Source: an uncultured Paracoccaceae bacterium
GTDB taxonomy: Bacteria; Pseudomonadota; Alphaproteobacteria; Rhodobacterales; Rhodobacteraceae
Length of the DNA: 64,000 nucleotides
Direction: 5' to 3'
Assembly: GCA_958439195.1 (NCBI GenBank)
Contig: OY288151.1
Coordinates: 186,001-250,000, forward strand
The notes below the pieces were generated by a model. That model saw nothing but the letters and a program-made list of their open reading frames with translations, made no database searches and was not told the origin of the DNA. Made by a program: the position numbers and the translations under genes. Below, piece after piece: positions 42,644 to 51,245 of the stretch; positions within the stretch are counted from its first letter, which is position 1, and every line of letters begins with the position of its first letter.

Positions 42644-43330
42644 ATGGGCACCCTGAGAAAGATCCTGCTGGTCGATGACGACGACGATCTGCGCGAGGCG
42701 CTGAGCGAACAATTGGTCATGACCGAAGATTTCGACGTGTTCGAAGCCCGCACCGGGGCCGAGGGGATGGAGAAGGCAAAGGCCGGTCTTTACGATCTGG
42801 TGATTCTGGATGTGGGGCTTCCCGATACTGACGGGCGGGAATTGTGCCGCCGGATGCGCAAGGGCGGCGTCAAATGCCCGGTGCTTATGCTGACCGGTCA
42901 TGATTCGGATGCAGACACCATTCTGGGGCTGGATGCCGGGGCGAATGACTATGTGACCAAGCCATTCAAGTTCCCGGTGTTGCTTGCGCGCATCAGGGCG
43001 CAATTGCGCCAGCACGAACAATCCGAAGATGCGATATTCCAGCTTGGCCCCTATACCTTTAAGCCCGCGCAAAAGATGTTGGTGGACGAAAAGGAAAAGA
43101 AAATCCGTCTGACGGAAAAAGAAACCAATATTCTGAAGTATTTGTATCGCGCACAACAAGGCGTTGTGGCCCGCGATGTGCTGTTGCATGAGGTTTGGGG
43201 ATATAACGCGGGCGTCACGACGCACACGCTTGAAACCCATATTTATAGGCTGCGCCAGAAGATTGAACCTGATCCGTCAAATGCGCGCCTGCTGGTGACG
43301 GAAAGCGGTGGATACAGACTGGTCGCGTGA
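42644..43330 (+). CDS. OmpR/PhoB-family response regulator
   Basis: The receiver domain has acidic DD (11-12), the phospho-acceptor D56 in VILDVGLP, T84 in MLTGHD and K106 in VTKPF. The C-terminal winged helix has LTEKETNILKYLYRAQQGVVARDVLLHEVWGYN and THTLETHIYRLRQKIE. The 228-residue length is standard. No histidine kinase lies beside it, so it is an orphan on the sequence seen here. The overall type is similar to the essential envelope regulator CenR of alphaproteobacteria, but I cannot confirm that assignment. It is divergent from ribA with about 150 bases between them. A strong terminator follows. Confidence 0.9.
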   Translation: MGTLRKILLVDDDDDLREALSEQLVMTEDFDVFEARTGAEGMEKAKAGLYDLVILDVGLPDTDGRELCRRMRKGGVKCPVLMLTGHDSDADTILGLDAGANDYVTKPFKFPVLLARIRAQLRQHEQSEDAIFQLGPYTFKPAQKMLVDEKEKKIRLTEKETNILKYLYRAQQGVVARDVLLHEVWGYNAGVTTHTLETHIYRLRQKIEPDPSNARLLVTESGGYRLVA

Positions 43331-43444
43331 TCTTCTTAATATCGCCCGATTCATCTTTGATATACCATTACGTGCAAAGGTGATTGCACCCAAGTTCCCC
43401 TTGTCGTGTCGGGGTTATGGCACGGCATCCTCCCTGTTGGACCT

Positions 43445-43472
43445 GGCCGGGCATTGCGCCCGGCCTTTTTTT
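43445..43472 (+). terminator. Terminator after the response regulator
   Basis: GGCCGGGC (43445-43452) and GCCCGGCC (43458-43465) pair perfectly around ATTGC, followed by seven T residues (43466-43472). Confidence 0.93.
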
Positions 43473-43516
43473 ATTCTCGCCTTTTGCGGTGTGGTTCAGC
43501 GAAACGGATAAATGCC

Positions 43517-43569
43517 TATACATCGGTATAATAAAGCCGTTTAGGGTTTCATCCTTGTAATGGGATGAA
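43517..43569 (+). promoter_or_regulatory. Promoter with dyad over the -10 and leader hairpin
   Basis: A perfect TATAAT is at 43527-43532. The dyad TATAC-ATCG-GTATA (43517-43530) overlaps it and could be a repressor site. TTCATCC (43548-43554) and GGATGAA (43563-43569) form a leader hairpin with an 8-base loop before the start of the small secreted protein. The -35 is weak, consistent with activation or an extended -10 promoter. Confidence 0.4.
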
Positions 43570-43616
43570 CACCCCCGCCAACCCGTCGGTTTCGGGCCAA
43601 ACCAGTGGAGAATTTG

Positions 43617-43931
43617 ATGCGTAACGGTTTCCTGTGTCTGCTTGCCACCCTGACGGCGTCGCCCGTTCTTGCCGAAGACCTTGTGTTCACGCTGGTCAAT
43701 GACAGTTCCTACACCATCGTTGAAATGAATGTGTCCGCGGTGGATGAAGAGTTGTGGGGTGAAAACATCCTGAACGTGGATGAGGTGACGCCGGGCATGT
43801 CGGGCGAAGTGACCATCGCGGACGGGTTGGACGTATGTGATTACGACCTGCGTTTCGTGACCGATGACGGGACAGAGGCAACGCAGGAACAGAACCTGTG
43901 CGAGATCAACACCTTCACGATCAACGACTGA
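43617..43931 (+). CDS. Small acidic secreted protein
   Basis: The protein has 104 residues from the ATG at 43617 (GGAG upstream). The signal peptide MRNGFLCLLATLTASPVLA is followed by an acidic mature chain (EDLVFTLVNDSSYTIVEMNVSAVD, then ELWGENIL). Two cysteines (LDVCDYDL and QNLCEIN) probably form a disulfide. The pattern resembles small beta-sandwich periplasmic proteins of alphaproteobacteria with no assigned function. It has its own promoter, with a perfect TATAAT -10. Confidence 0.7.
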   Translation: MRNGFLCLLATLTASPVLAEDLVFTLVNDSSYTIVEMNVSAVDEELWGENILNVDEVTPGMSGEVTIADGLDVCDYDLRFVTDDGTEATQEQNLCEINTFTIND

Positions 43932-44055
43932 CGGCCACGGCGGACAAGATTGGCTGACAGGAGCAGTTGGCGTCAGCAAATAGGGCGGCGCGCCCCTTGA
44001 GCCTGCGGACGGTCGGCCCTAGGGTCCGCCGTCCCCAGATGCCAGAGGTTGCCCG

Positions 44056-44844
44056 ATGCCCTTTACCCTAGCCACATGGAACATCAATTCGGTTCGCCTG
44101 CGCGAAGGGCTGGTGGCGCGGCTGATGGCCGAGGAACAGCCTGACATCCTGTGTTTGCAGGAATGCAAAAGCCCGGTCGACATGATCCCGGTCGAACGGT
44201 TCCGCGCGCTGGGATACACCCACATGGTGGCGCGGGGGCAAAAGGGGTATAACGGCGTTGCGATCCTGTCGAAATTGCCGCTGGAAGATGCGGGATCGGT
44301 GGATTTCGCCACGTTGGGCCATGCAAGGCACGTTGCTGCGCGGCTGGAAAACGGGGTGGTGATCCACAACTGCTATGTTCCCGCCGGTGGTGACATTCCA
44401 GACCGGACGGTGAACGAAAAGTTTGGGCAAAAGCTGGATTTCCTGACGCAGATGCGTGACGGGTTCCATGCCGAAAAACCGGCGCGGTCGATCCTTGTGG
44501 GCGATCTGAACATCGCCCCGCGTGAGGATGATGTCTGGTCGCACAAGCAGTTGTTGAAGATCGTCAGCCATACGCCGATCGAGGTGGAGCATCTGGCGCA
44601 AACGCAGGATGCCGGGGGGTGGGTGGACATCACCCGTCAGGATATTCCACAGGGGTTGCTGTATTCGTGGTGGTCCTATCGCGCGGCAGATTGGGATGCC
44701 GCCGACAAGGGGCGCAGGCTGGATCACATCTGGGCCACGCCGGATATTTCAGGTGCTGCCCATTCCAGCCGCATCCTGCGGCCCTGCCGGGGGTGGGAAC
44801 AGCCGTCGGATCATGTGCCGGTCTTTGCCAGTTTCGATCTGTGA
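44056..44844 (+). CDS. xthA: Exodeoxyribonuclease III
   Basis: This AP endonuclease and 3'-5' exonuclease of base-excision repair has 262 residues. MPFTLATWNINSVRLR, the catalytic Glu in LCLQECKSP, the segment VGDLNIAP and WWSYR, and the closing SDHVPVFASF are the ExoIII/EEP motifs in order. Confidence 0.93.
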   Translation: MPFTLATWNINSVRLREGLVARLMAEEQPDILCLQECKSPVDMIPVERFRALGYTHMVARGQKGYNGVAILSKLPLEDAGSVDFATLGHARHVAARLENGVVIHNCYVPAGGDIPDRTVNEKFGQKLDFLTQMRDGFHAEKPARSILVGDLNIAPREDDVWSHKQLLKIVSHTPIEVEHLAQTQDAGGWVDITRQDIPQGLLYSWWSYRAADWDAADKGRRLDHIWATPDISGAAHSSRILRPCRGWEQPSDHVPVFASFDL

Positions 44845-44905
44845 TCCCCTTTTCCCGGCGGCCTGATCCCGATACGGCTGCACCGCAGATTTTGGGAGGT
44901 ATGCG

Positions 44906-45955
44906 ATGACGCATCTCTGGGTCCGGGCCGAACAGCGCCCGAATGAAGAACGGGTGGGGCTGACGCCCGAAGGCGCGGCGGCACTGATCCGGGCAGGCAT
45001 CCGCGTGACGGTTGAGGAATCGTCGGTCCGGGCGATCCCGATGGATGGTTACCGCGCCGCAGGGTGCGAAATTGCGGCGGAAAACCTGTGGCCGCAGGCC
45101 CCGGCTGACGCGATCATCTTTGGCCTGAAGGAGCTGCCCGAAGACGGCACACCGCTGACGCATCGCCACATCATGTTCGGCCATGCCTATAAGGGCCAGC
45201 CCGCGGGGCGCGAATTGCTGCGGCGGTTCCGGGCCGGGGGCGGCGTGCTGTATGATCTGGAATATCTGGTGGATGAAAGCGGCCGTCGCGTCGCGGCCTT
45301 TGGCTATTGGGCGGGGTTTGCCGGGGCCGCGGTTTCCCTGAAATGCTGGGCGGCGCAGCAACGTGGCGGCATTGCAGGTCCGGTGGCGAAATATCCCGGC
45401 AAGGCGGCGCTGATCGCGGATCTGGAACGTGAACTGGCCGGGATGGACCGCCCGCGCGCCATTGTCATCGGTGCGCTGGGGCGTGTTGGAACGGGGGCAT
45501 CGGACCTGTGCGCCGCGATGGGGGTGGATGTCACCAAATGGGACATGGCGGAAACCGCCAGCGGCGGCCCGTTCCCCGAAGTGTTGCAGCATGAGATTTT
45601 CCTGAACTGCATCCTCGCCCGGCCCGGTTGCCCGGTTTTCGTGCCCGCCAGCGCCAAGACGGATGCGCGCCGCCTGACGGTGATCGGCGACATCGCCTGC
45701 GACCCGACATCGGATTTTTCACCCATCAAGGTTTATGACCGGGCGACCGACTGGGATGCCCCTGCGCTGCGCATGCATGACGCGCCGCCGCTGGATGTGA
45801 CGGCGATCGACAACCTGCCGTCGCTGCTGCCGGTGGAATCAAGCGAGGATTACGCCGCGCAATTGCTGCCCAGCCTGCTGACGTTGACCGATCTGCAATT
45901 GGGTGTCTGGGGGCGGGCAAAGGTGGAATACGACCGGCACAGCGCCGGACTGTGA
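44906..45955 (+). CDS. Saccharopine dehydrogenase (NAD+, L-lysine-forming type)
   Basis: The protein has 349 residues. The N-terminal region MTHLWVRAEQRPNEERVGLTPEGAAALIRAG and the alanine dehydrogenase-like block LVDESGRRVAAFGYWAGFAGAA match LYS1-type enzymes, which interconvert saccharopine with lysine and 2-oxoglutarate. A Rossmann segment RAIVIGALGRVGTGA follows. The next gene is a second saccharopine dehydrogenase-like protein, so the two may act in series. The reading fits either lysine catabolism or an alpha-aminoadipate route. The direction in this organism is not shown by the sequence. Confidence 0.85.
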   Translation: MTHLWVRAEQRPNEERVGLTPEGAAALIRAGIRVTVEESSVRAIPMDGYRAAGCEIAAENLWPQAPADAIIFGLKELPEDGTPLTHRHIMFGHAYKGQPAGRELLRRFRAGGGVLYDLEYLVDESGRRVAAFGYWAGFAGAAVSLKCWAAQQRGGIAGPVAKYPGKAALIADLERELAGMDRPRAIVIGALGRVGTGASDLCAAMGVDVTKWDMAETASGGPFPEVLQHEIFLNCILARPGCPVFVPASAKTDARRLTVIGDIACDPTSDFSPIKVYDRATDWDAPALRMHDAPPLDVTAIDNLPSLLPVESSEDYAAQLLPSLLTLTDLQLGVWGRAKVEYDRHSAGL

Positions 45956-45965
45956 CGCAAGGCGA

Positions 45966-46009
45966 CAAATTCCTTGGAAGGAATTTGCAAAAATCTTCGA
46001 AGATTTTTG
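45966..46009 (+). repeat. Two adjacent palindromes between the saccharopine genes
   Basis: The first is CAAATTCCTT (45966-45975) with AAGGAATTTG (45978-45987), a 10-bp stem with a 2-base centre. It abuts CAAAAATCTTCGAAGATTTTTG (45988-46009, a 22-base perfect palindrome given here by its two arms CAAAAATCTTC and GAAGATTTTTG). They are AT-rich in a GC-rich genome, begin 10 bases after a stop codon, and precede the next start by 35 bases. They could be an attenuator/terminator or a dispersed intergenic repeat. Confidence 0.85.
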
Positions 46010-46043
46010 TGGGGCTGACGCCCTGCTGGAGGGAGACAGAGAT

Positions 46044-47189
46044 ATGACGATCCATTGGTGTGGCACGGGGCTTTCTTCGGTTCCCGGTTTGCGGCGACTG
46101 ATCGAGGGCGGGCACAAGGTGGTGGTCTGGAACCGCACTGTCGAAAAGGCGCGCGACGCGGTGGGTGATCTGACACAGGACATCCGCGCCTATAGCCTTG
46201 AGGCTTTGGCGGCGGATTTGGCACCCGGCGATGTGGCGATTTCCATGCTGCCGGCCGATCAGCATGTTGGGATCGCCACGGTCTGTCTGGAAAAGGGCGC
46301 GCATTTTGTTTCGTCGTCCTATATCGCGCCGGAAATGCGGGCGCTGGATAACGCCTTCCGCGAAAAGGGGCTGTGTTCGGTGAATGAAGTGGGGCTGGAC
46401 CCCGGCATTGATCACCTGATGGCGCATGATCTGGTGGCCCGCTACCGCGCGTCGGCGGCCTATGATGTGAAGAATGTGTTGTCCTTCACCTCTTATTGCG
46501 GGGGGGTGCCGAAGATTGCCAACGCCTTCCGCTACAAGTTTTCCTGGTCGCCTTTGGGCGTGCTCAAGGCGCTGCGGTCGCCGTCGCGCAGTTTGCGGAA
46601 TTTCAGCGAATTGCGGGTGAACCGGCCTTGGGACGCGATCACCGCCTATGACGCGCCGTTGCCAAACCCGGAAAGTTTCGAGGTGTATCCCAACCGCGAT
46701 TCTTACCCGTTCATGCAGGATTATCGGTTTGATCCTGATTGGCAGGTCAAGGATTTCGTGCGCGGCACCATCCGCCTGAATGGCTGGGCCGCGGCATGGG
46801 GTCCGGTGTTCCGTGAGATTGAAACGCTGCAAGGCCCCGCGGGCGATGCGCGTCTGGCCGAGATGGCGGCGCAGTTCTGGGCCGAGAATTCCTATGATGA
46901 AGGCGAACCGGACCGCGTGGTGCTGTTTGTTTCGCTCAAGGCGGAACGCGATGGTGCGGTGGTCTGGCATGAGGAATGGGCGCTGGATGCCTGGGGCGAC
47001 GCGCGCGGCACGGCGATGGCGCGGCTGGTATCGGTGCCGGTATCGCTGGCCGTTGATTCTGTTCTGGCGCGAGAGATTCCGGCAGGCGTTCATGCCGCGC
47101 CACATGATCCCCGGCTGATCGACAAATGGATGGGGCAGATCCGGGGTCTGGCGCAGTATCTGGAACGGGTGGATCATCTGGCGAAGTGA
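46044..47189 (+). CDS. Saccharopine dehydrogenase-family protein (LYS9-like)
   Basis: The protein has 381 residues from the ATG at 46044, preceded by GGAGGGAGAC. A Rossmann-like N-terminus (MTIHWCGTGLSSVPGLRRLIEGGHKVVVWNRTVEKA) is followed by NEVGLDPGIDHLMAHDL, the signature of LYS9-type saccharopine reductases that handle the glutamate-forming half reaction, and SYCGGVPKIANAFRYKFSWSPLGVLKA. The first part of the normal Gly-rich loop is modified (GTGLSSV). Together with the LYS1-like gene upstream it suggests a saccharopine pathway. Confidence 0.83.
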   Translation: MTIHWCGTGLSSVPGLRRLIEGGHKVVVWNRTVEKARDAVGDLTQDIRAYSLEALAADLAPGDVAISMLPADQHVGIATVCLEKGAHFVSSSYIAPEMRALDNAFREKGLCSVNEVGLDPGIDHLMAHDLVARYRASAAYDVKNVLSFTSYCGGVPKIANAFRYKFSWSPLGVLKALRSPSRSLRNFSELRVNRPWDAITAYDAPLPNPESFEVYPNRDSYPFMQDYRFDPDWQVKDFVRGTIRLNGWAAAWGPVFREIETLQGPAGDARLAEMAAQFWAENSYDEGEPDRVVLFVSLKAERDGAVVWHEEWALDAWGDARGTAMARLVSVPVSLAVDSVLAREIPAGVHAAPHDPRLIDKWMGQIRGLAQYLERVDHLAK

Positions 47190-47293
47190 TCGGCGCAGGG
47201 CCATTGTGAGGTGACAGCCGCCCCCCCGCACGGGTAGACTGTGGGCCAAGATCCGGGGAACAGCCGGACAGGGCAGCAGGATACGGGCGAGGC

Positions 47294-49015
47294 ATGGCCG
47301 TCATTACGCATGACAGACCGACAGGGTCATTTGGCAACCGCCTTGCCGTCTGGCGGGCGGGGTTTGCACGCCCTTCGCTGACCTTTCGGTCGCAGCCGGA
47401 ACCCCGGTCGATCGGGCTTTTTGCGCGTGGGCGGCAATTGGTTGCGGGCAATTTCCTGTTTGCTGGAAAGCTGGTTCAAGCCCCCGGTGTGGCCGTGTGG
47501 GATGCCCCGGCGCCGGATGCAGATTTCGCGGCCGAGGCGCAGGGGTTTGTCTGGCTGGATGACCTGGCCGCCTTTGGCGATTCGGTGGCGCGCAAACGGG
47601 CGCAGGACTGGACCTATGGCTGGATTGCCCGGTTCGGGCGGGGGCAGGGTCCGGGCTGGACACCGGAATTGACCGGGCGGCGGTTGATCCGTTGGGTCAA
47701 CCATTCGGTTTTGCTGTTGCAGGGCCGCGACAAGGCGCAGGCGGATGCCTATTTCCGCGCGCTGACCGTGCAGACCCATTACCTTGCCCGCCGTTGGAGC
47801 CGCGCCACCCCCGGCCTGCCGCGATTCGAGGCGCTGACCGGGTTGATCGTCGCGGCCCTGGCGTTGGAGGGGAAGGCCGGGCTGGTGGATGGTGCGATTG
47901 CCGCCCTGTCGCGCGATTGCCAGCGCGAGGTGGATGCCGGGGGCGGCATCCCCACCCGCAATCCCGAAGATTTGCTGGAGGTGTTCACCCTGCTGAACTG
48001 GGCCGCGCAGGCGTTGATCGAGGCGGGGCGCGCGGTGCCGAAAGAGGTGACAGACGCAATAGTGCGGATTGCCCCCACGCTGCGCGCCCTGCGCCATGCC
48101 GATGGCGGGTTGGCGCGGTTTCATGGCGGCGGGCGTGGGATCGAGGGGCGGCTGGATGCGGCGCTTGCCGCGTCGGGGGTGCGGGGCGGCGGGGGCGGTT
48201 TGCCGGCGATGGGCTTTGTGCGCCTTGCCTCTGGCCGGACGACGGTGATCGTGGATGCTGCGTCCCCGCCGGACGGGCGGGCCGGGGGCGAGGCGCATGC
48301 CTCGACGCTGGCGTTCGAGCTGACCTCGGGCCGCCGACCGTTGATTGTCAGCAGCGGATCGGGTCGGCCTTTTGGCGAAGACTGGCATTTGGCCGGGCGG
48401 GCCACGGCGTCGCATTCGACGCTGTCAATTGACGGGTCATCATCATCACGGCTGGGCAAAGGGGGTGCGGAATTTGCCACCCGCGCGCCGATGACGGCGC
48501 TGCAACTGGCGCAAGATGCAAGTGGCCATCATCTGTCATCGGCGCATGGCGGCTGGCAGGCCAGCCACGGCCTGACCCATGCCCGCATCCTGACGCTGGA
48601 TGGCCAGGGCCGCCGCCTGACCGGGACAGACATGCTGGAGGCGCGCAGTCCGTCAGATCGCAAGCGGCTTGCGGGTATTCTGGCGCAGAACCCTGAAGGC
48701 ATCGGCTTTGCCATCCGCTTCCATCTGCACCCGGATGTGGATGTCGCGCTGGATATGGGGGGGAATGCGGTTTCAATGGCGCTGAAATCCGGGGAGATCT
48801 GGGTGTTCCGCCATGATGGGGTTGCGAAACTGACGCTTGATCCATCGGTATACCTTGAAAAAGGGCGCTTGCAGCCGCGCGCGACCAGACAGATTGTTCT
48901 TTCCGCGCCTGCGGGCAGTTTTGAAACCCGGATCGGCTGGACCTTGGCCAAGGCACAGGATACTCCGCTCGCCATACGCGATCTGGACCGCGAGGAATTG
49001 TCGGTTCCGGACTGA
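47294..49015 (+). CDS. Heparinase II/III-like protein
   Basis: The 573-residue protein has an N-terminal alpha-helical toroid part (residues about 80-280, with WTYGWIARFGRGQGPGWTPELTGRRLIRWVNH) and a C-terminal beta-sandwich (residues about 300-560, with GFVRLASGRTTVIVDAASPP and ASHSTLSIDGSSSSR). This two-part order is that of heparinase II/III polysaccharide lyases. In alphaproteobacteria such proteins are frequent beside cell-envelope genes and their substrate is unknown. No signal peptide is obvious. The gene is followed after 30 bases by purH and may share its transcript. Confidence 0.8.
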   Translation: MAVITHDRPTGSFGNRLAVWRAGFARPSLTFRSQPEPRSIGLFARGRQLVAGNFLFAGKLVQAPGVAVWDAPAPDADFAAEAQGFVWLDDLAAFGDSVARKRAQDWTYGWIARFGRGQGPGWTPELTGRRLIRWVNHSVLLLQGRDKAQADAYFRALTVQTHYLARRWSRATPGLPRFEALTGLIVAALALEGKAGLVDGAIAALSRDCQREVDAGGGIPTRNPEDLLEVFTLLNWAAQALIEAGRAVPKEVTDAIVRIAPTLRALRHADGGLARFHGGGRGIEGRLDAALAASGVRGGGGGLPAMGFVRLASGRTTVIVDAASPPDGRAGGEAHASTLAFELTSGRRPLIVSSGSGRPFGEDWHLAGRATASHSTLSIDGSSSSRLGKGGAEFATRAPMTALQLAQDASGHHLSSAHGGWQASHGLTHARILTLDGQGRRLTGTDMLEARSPSDRKRLAGILAQNPEGIGFAIRFHLHPDVDVALDMGGNAVSMALKSGEIWVFRHDGVAKLTLDPSVYLEKGRLQPRATRQIVLSAPAGSFETRIGWTLAKAQDTPLAIRDLDREELSVPD

Positions 49016-49045
49016 CCGCATCCGTTACCCTGGGGGGTTCTGCCC

Positions 49046-50635
49046 ATGACCAACCTTGTTCCCATCGGCCGCGCGCTGATTTCCGTATCCGACAAGTCCG
49101 GCCTGCTGGACCTTGCGCGCGCCTTGGCGGCACGGGGGGTAGAGCTGATATCCACCGGCGGCACGTCGGGGATGCTGCGCACGGCGGGTCTGGCGGTGCG
49201 CGATGTGGCAGATGTCACGGGGTTCCCGGAAATGATGGATGGGCGGGTCAAGACGCTGCATCCCAACGTGCATGGCGCGCTGCTGGCGCTGCGCGATGAT
49301 GATGAACACCTGCTGGCGATGGCGGCACATGGGATTGAACCCATCGACCTGCTGATCGTGAACCTTTACCCGTTCGAGGAAACGGTGGCCAAGGGTGCCG
49401 ATCACGCCACCTGCATCGAGAACATTGATATTGGCGGCCCGGCCATGATCCGTGCGGCATCAAAGAACCACCGCTTTGTTACCGTGCTGACCGATCCGGC
49501 GGATTACCAGCCGCTGCTGGACCAGTTGTCAGCGCATGACGGGGCCACGACGCTGGCCTTCCGGCAGAAGATGGCGCTGACGGCCTATTCCCGCACCGCC
49601 GCCTATGATGCCGCCGTGTCGAATTGGCTGGCGGGTGAAATCGGCGAGACGGCACCGCGTTATCGCAGTTTCGCCGGAAAGCTGGCGCAGGGGCTGCGCT
49701 ATGGCGAAAACCCGCATCAGAACGCGGCATTTTATGTGGATGGGTCGCGGCGCGAAGGCGTGGCCACGGCGCGGCAGTTGCAGGGCAAGGAACTGTCCTA
49801 CAACAACATCAACGATACTGACGCGGCCTTTGAACTGGTGGCCGAATTCGCGCCCGCAGATGGCCCGGCGGTGGCGATCATCAAGCACGCCAACCCCTGC
49901 GGTGTAGCCCAGGGTGCGACCTTGGCCGAAGCCTACGCCCGCGCCTATGATTGCGACCGCACCTCTGCCTTTGGCGGGATTGTCGCGTTGAACCAGCCGC
50001 TGGATGCCGAAACGGCGGAAAAGATCACCGAAATTTTCACCGAAGTCGTCATCGCGCCGGGGGCCAGCGATGAGGCCCGTGCAATCTTTGCCGCGAAAAA
50101 GAACCTGCGCCTGCTGACCACCGCCGCCCTGCCTGACCCGCGCGCCAAGGGAACGGCGTTCAAGCAGGTGGCGGGTGGCTTTCTGGTGCAGGACCGCGAT
50201 GCCGGGATCATCCGGCCTGCCGACCTAAAGGTTGTCACCAAACGCGCACCGACGGATGCCGAACTGGCCGATCTGCTGTTTGCATGGAAAGTGGCGAAGC
50301 ATGTGAAATCCAACGCCATCATCTACGTCAAGGATGGCGCCACCGTGGGCGTCGGCGCAGGTCAGATGAGCCGGATCGACAGCACCCGCATCGCCGCCCG
50401 GAAATCGCAGGACATGGCAGATGCACTGGGCCTGCCCCAGCCGTTGACGCATGGGTCGGTGGTGGCATCCGACGCCTTTTTCCCCTTTGCCGACGGCCTG
50501 TTGGCGGCGGCAGAGGCGGGGGCCACCGCCATCATCCAACCCGGTGGGTCGATGCGGGATGATGAGGTCATTGCCGCCGCCGATGCCGCAGGGCTGGCGA
50601 TGGTGTTTACCGACATGCGCCATTTCCGGCATTGA
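49046..50635 (+). CDS. purH: Bifunctional purine enzyme PurH
   Basis: The 529-residue protein carries the last two steps of IMP synthesis. The N-terminal IMP cyclohydrolase domain (MGS-like) begins RALISVSDKSGLLDLARALAARGVELISTGGT. The AICAR formyltransferase domain follows, with YGENPHQNAAFYVDG, LQGKELSYNNINDTDAAFELV, KHANPCGVAQG and the C-terminal DAFFPFADGLLAAAEAGATAIIQPGGSMRDDEVI. The stop overlaps the first in-frame ATG of the lspA frame, but the likely lspA start lies 33 bases downstream. Confidence 0.96.
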   Translation: MTNLVPIGRALISVSDKSGLLDLARALAARGVELISTGGTSGMLRTAGLAVRDVADVTGFPEMMDGRVKTLHPNVHGALLALRDDDEHLLAMAAHGIEPIDLLIVNLYPFEETVAKGADHATCIENIDIGGPAMIRAASKNHRFVTVLTDPADYQPLLDQLSAHDGATTLAFRQKMALTAYSRTAAYDAAVSNWLAGEIGETAPRYRSFAGKLAQGLRYGENPHQNAAFYVDGSRREGVATARQLQGKELSYNNINDTDAAFELVAEFAPADGPAVAIIKHANPCGVAQGATLAEAYARAYDCDRTSAFGGIVALNQPLDAETAEKITEIFTEVVIAPGASDEARAIFAAKKNLRLLTTAALPDPRAKGTAFKQVAGGFLVQDRDAGIIRPADLKVVTKRAPTDAELADLLFAWKVAKHVKSNAIIYVKDGATVGVGAGQMSRIDSTRIAARKSQDMADALGLPQPLTHGSVVASDAFFPFADGLLAAAEAGATAIIQPGGSMRDDEVIAAADAAGLAMVFTDMRHFRH

Positions 50636-50667
50636 ATTTGCGGCAATCACAGGGGCAGTCAAAAAGC

Positions 50668-51192
50668 ATGACCATGCGTATCGCCGCCATTACCGCCGCT
50701 TTCATCTTTGTGCTGGATCAGGTCACGAAACTGATCGTGGTGCAGTGGATGAACCTGATCGAACGCGGCGTGATTGACGTGTTGCCGCCGTTCCTGACCT
50801 TTCGCATGGCCTGGAACACCGGCATCAACTTTGGCCTGTTCAGCAACCAGGCCGAATTCATGCGTTGGGTGCTGATCGCGGTGGCGTTGGTGATTTCGGC
50901 ATGGGTCTGGATCTGGATTCGGCGCGAAAACAGCGGGCGCTGGGCGCAAATCTCGGCCGGGTTGCTGGTTGGCGGGGCTTTGGGCAATGTGATTGACCGG
51001 ATCGTGTATGGTGCCGTGGCGGATTTCCTGAACATGTCTTGCTGCGGGATCGAAAATCCCTATGCCTTTAACGTGGCGGATATTTCTATCTTTGCAGGGG
51101 CCTTCGGGTTGATTTTGTTTACGGGTGGCAAGGATACGCCAAAGTCGGGCACAAAACCCGCTGGCGGCAAAGGCAAGGGAAAGACCTCGTGA
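50668..51192 (+). CDS. lspA: Lipoprotein signal peptidase
   Basis: This inner-membrane aspartyl protease removes lipoprotein signal peptides. The conserved regions are FVLDQVTKLIVVQWM, NTGINFGLF, the catalytic-Asp box GGALGNVIDRIVYGAVADFL and the second FNVADISIFAGAFGLI. Four transmembrane helices fit the length (about 174 residues). I chose the ATG at 50668 over 50632 because the extra 12 codons are hydrophilic and not typical. Next comes a lipoprotein gene that would be a substrate. Confidence 0.93.
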   Translation: MTMRIAAITAAFIFVLDQVTKLIVVQWMNLIERGVIDVLPPFLTFRMAWNTGINFGLFSNQAEFMRWVLIAVALVISAWVWIWIRRENSGRWAQISAGLLVGGALGNVIDRIVYGAVADFLNMSCCGIENPYAFNVADISIFAGAFGLILFTGGKDTPKSGTKPAGGKGKGKTS

Positions 51193-51245
51193 CGCGCGGC
51201 ACGACATGCGCTAAGACGGGAGCAAGACGGATGACGGAGGCAGGC

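Noticed and set aside
41377..42753. Longer ribA start at 42753
   Set aside because: The added 87 residues are Ser/Arg/Pro-rich and lie antisense to the start of the response regulator gene. The ATG at 42492 fits family length better.
45726..47249. 507-codon minus strand frame
   Set aside because: Shadow of both saccharopine dehydrogenase-family genes, with low-complexity Arg/His/Pro content.
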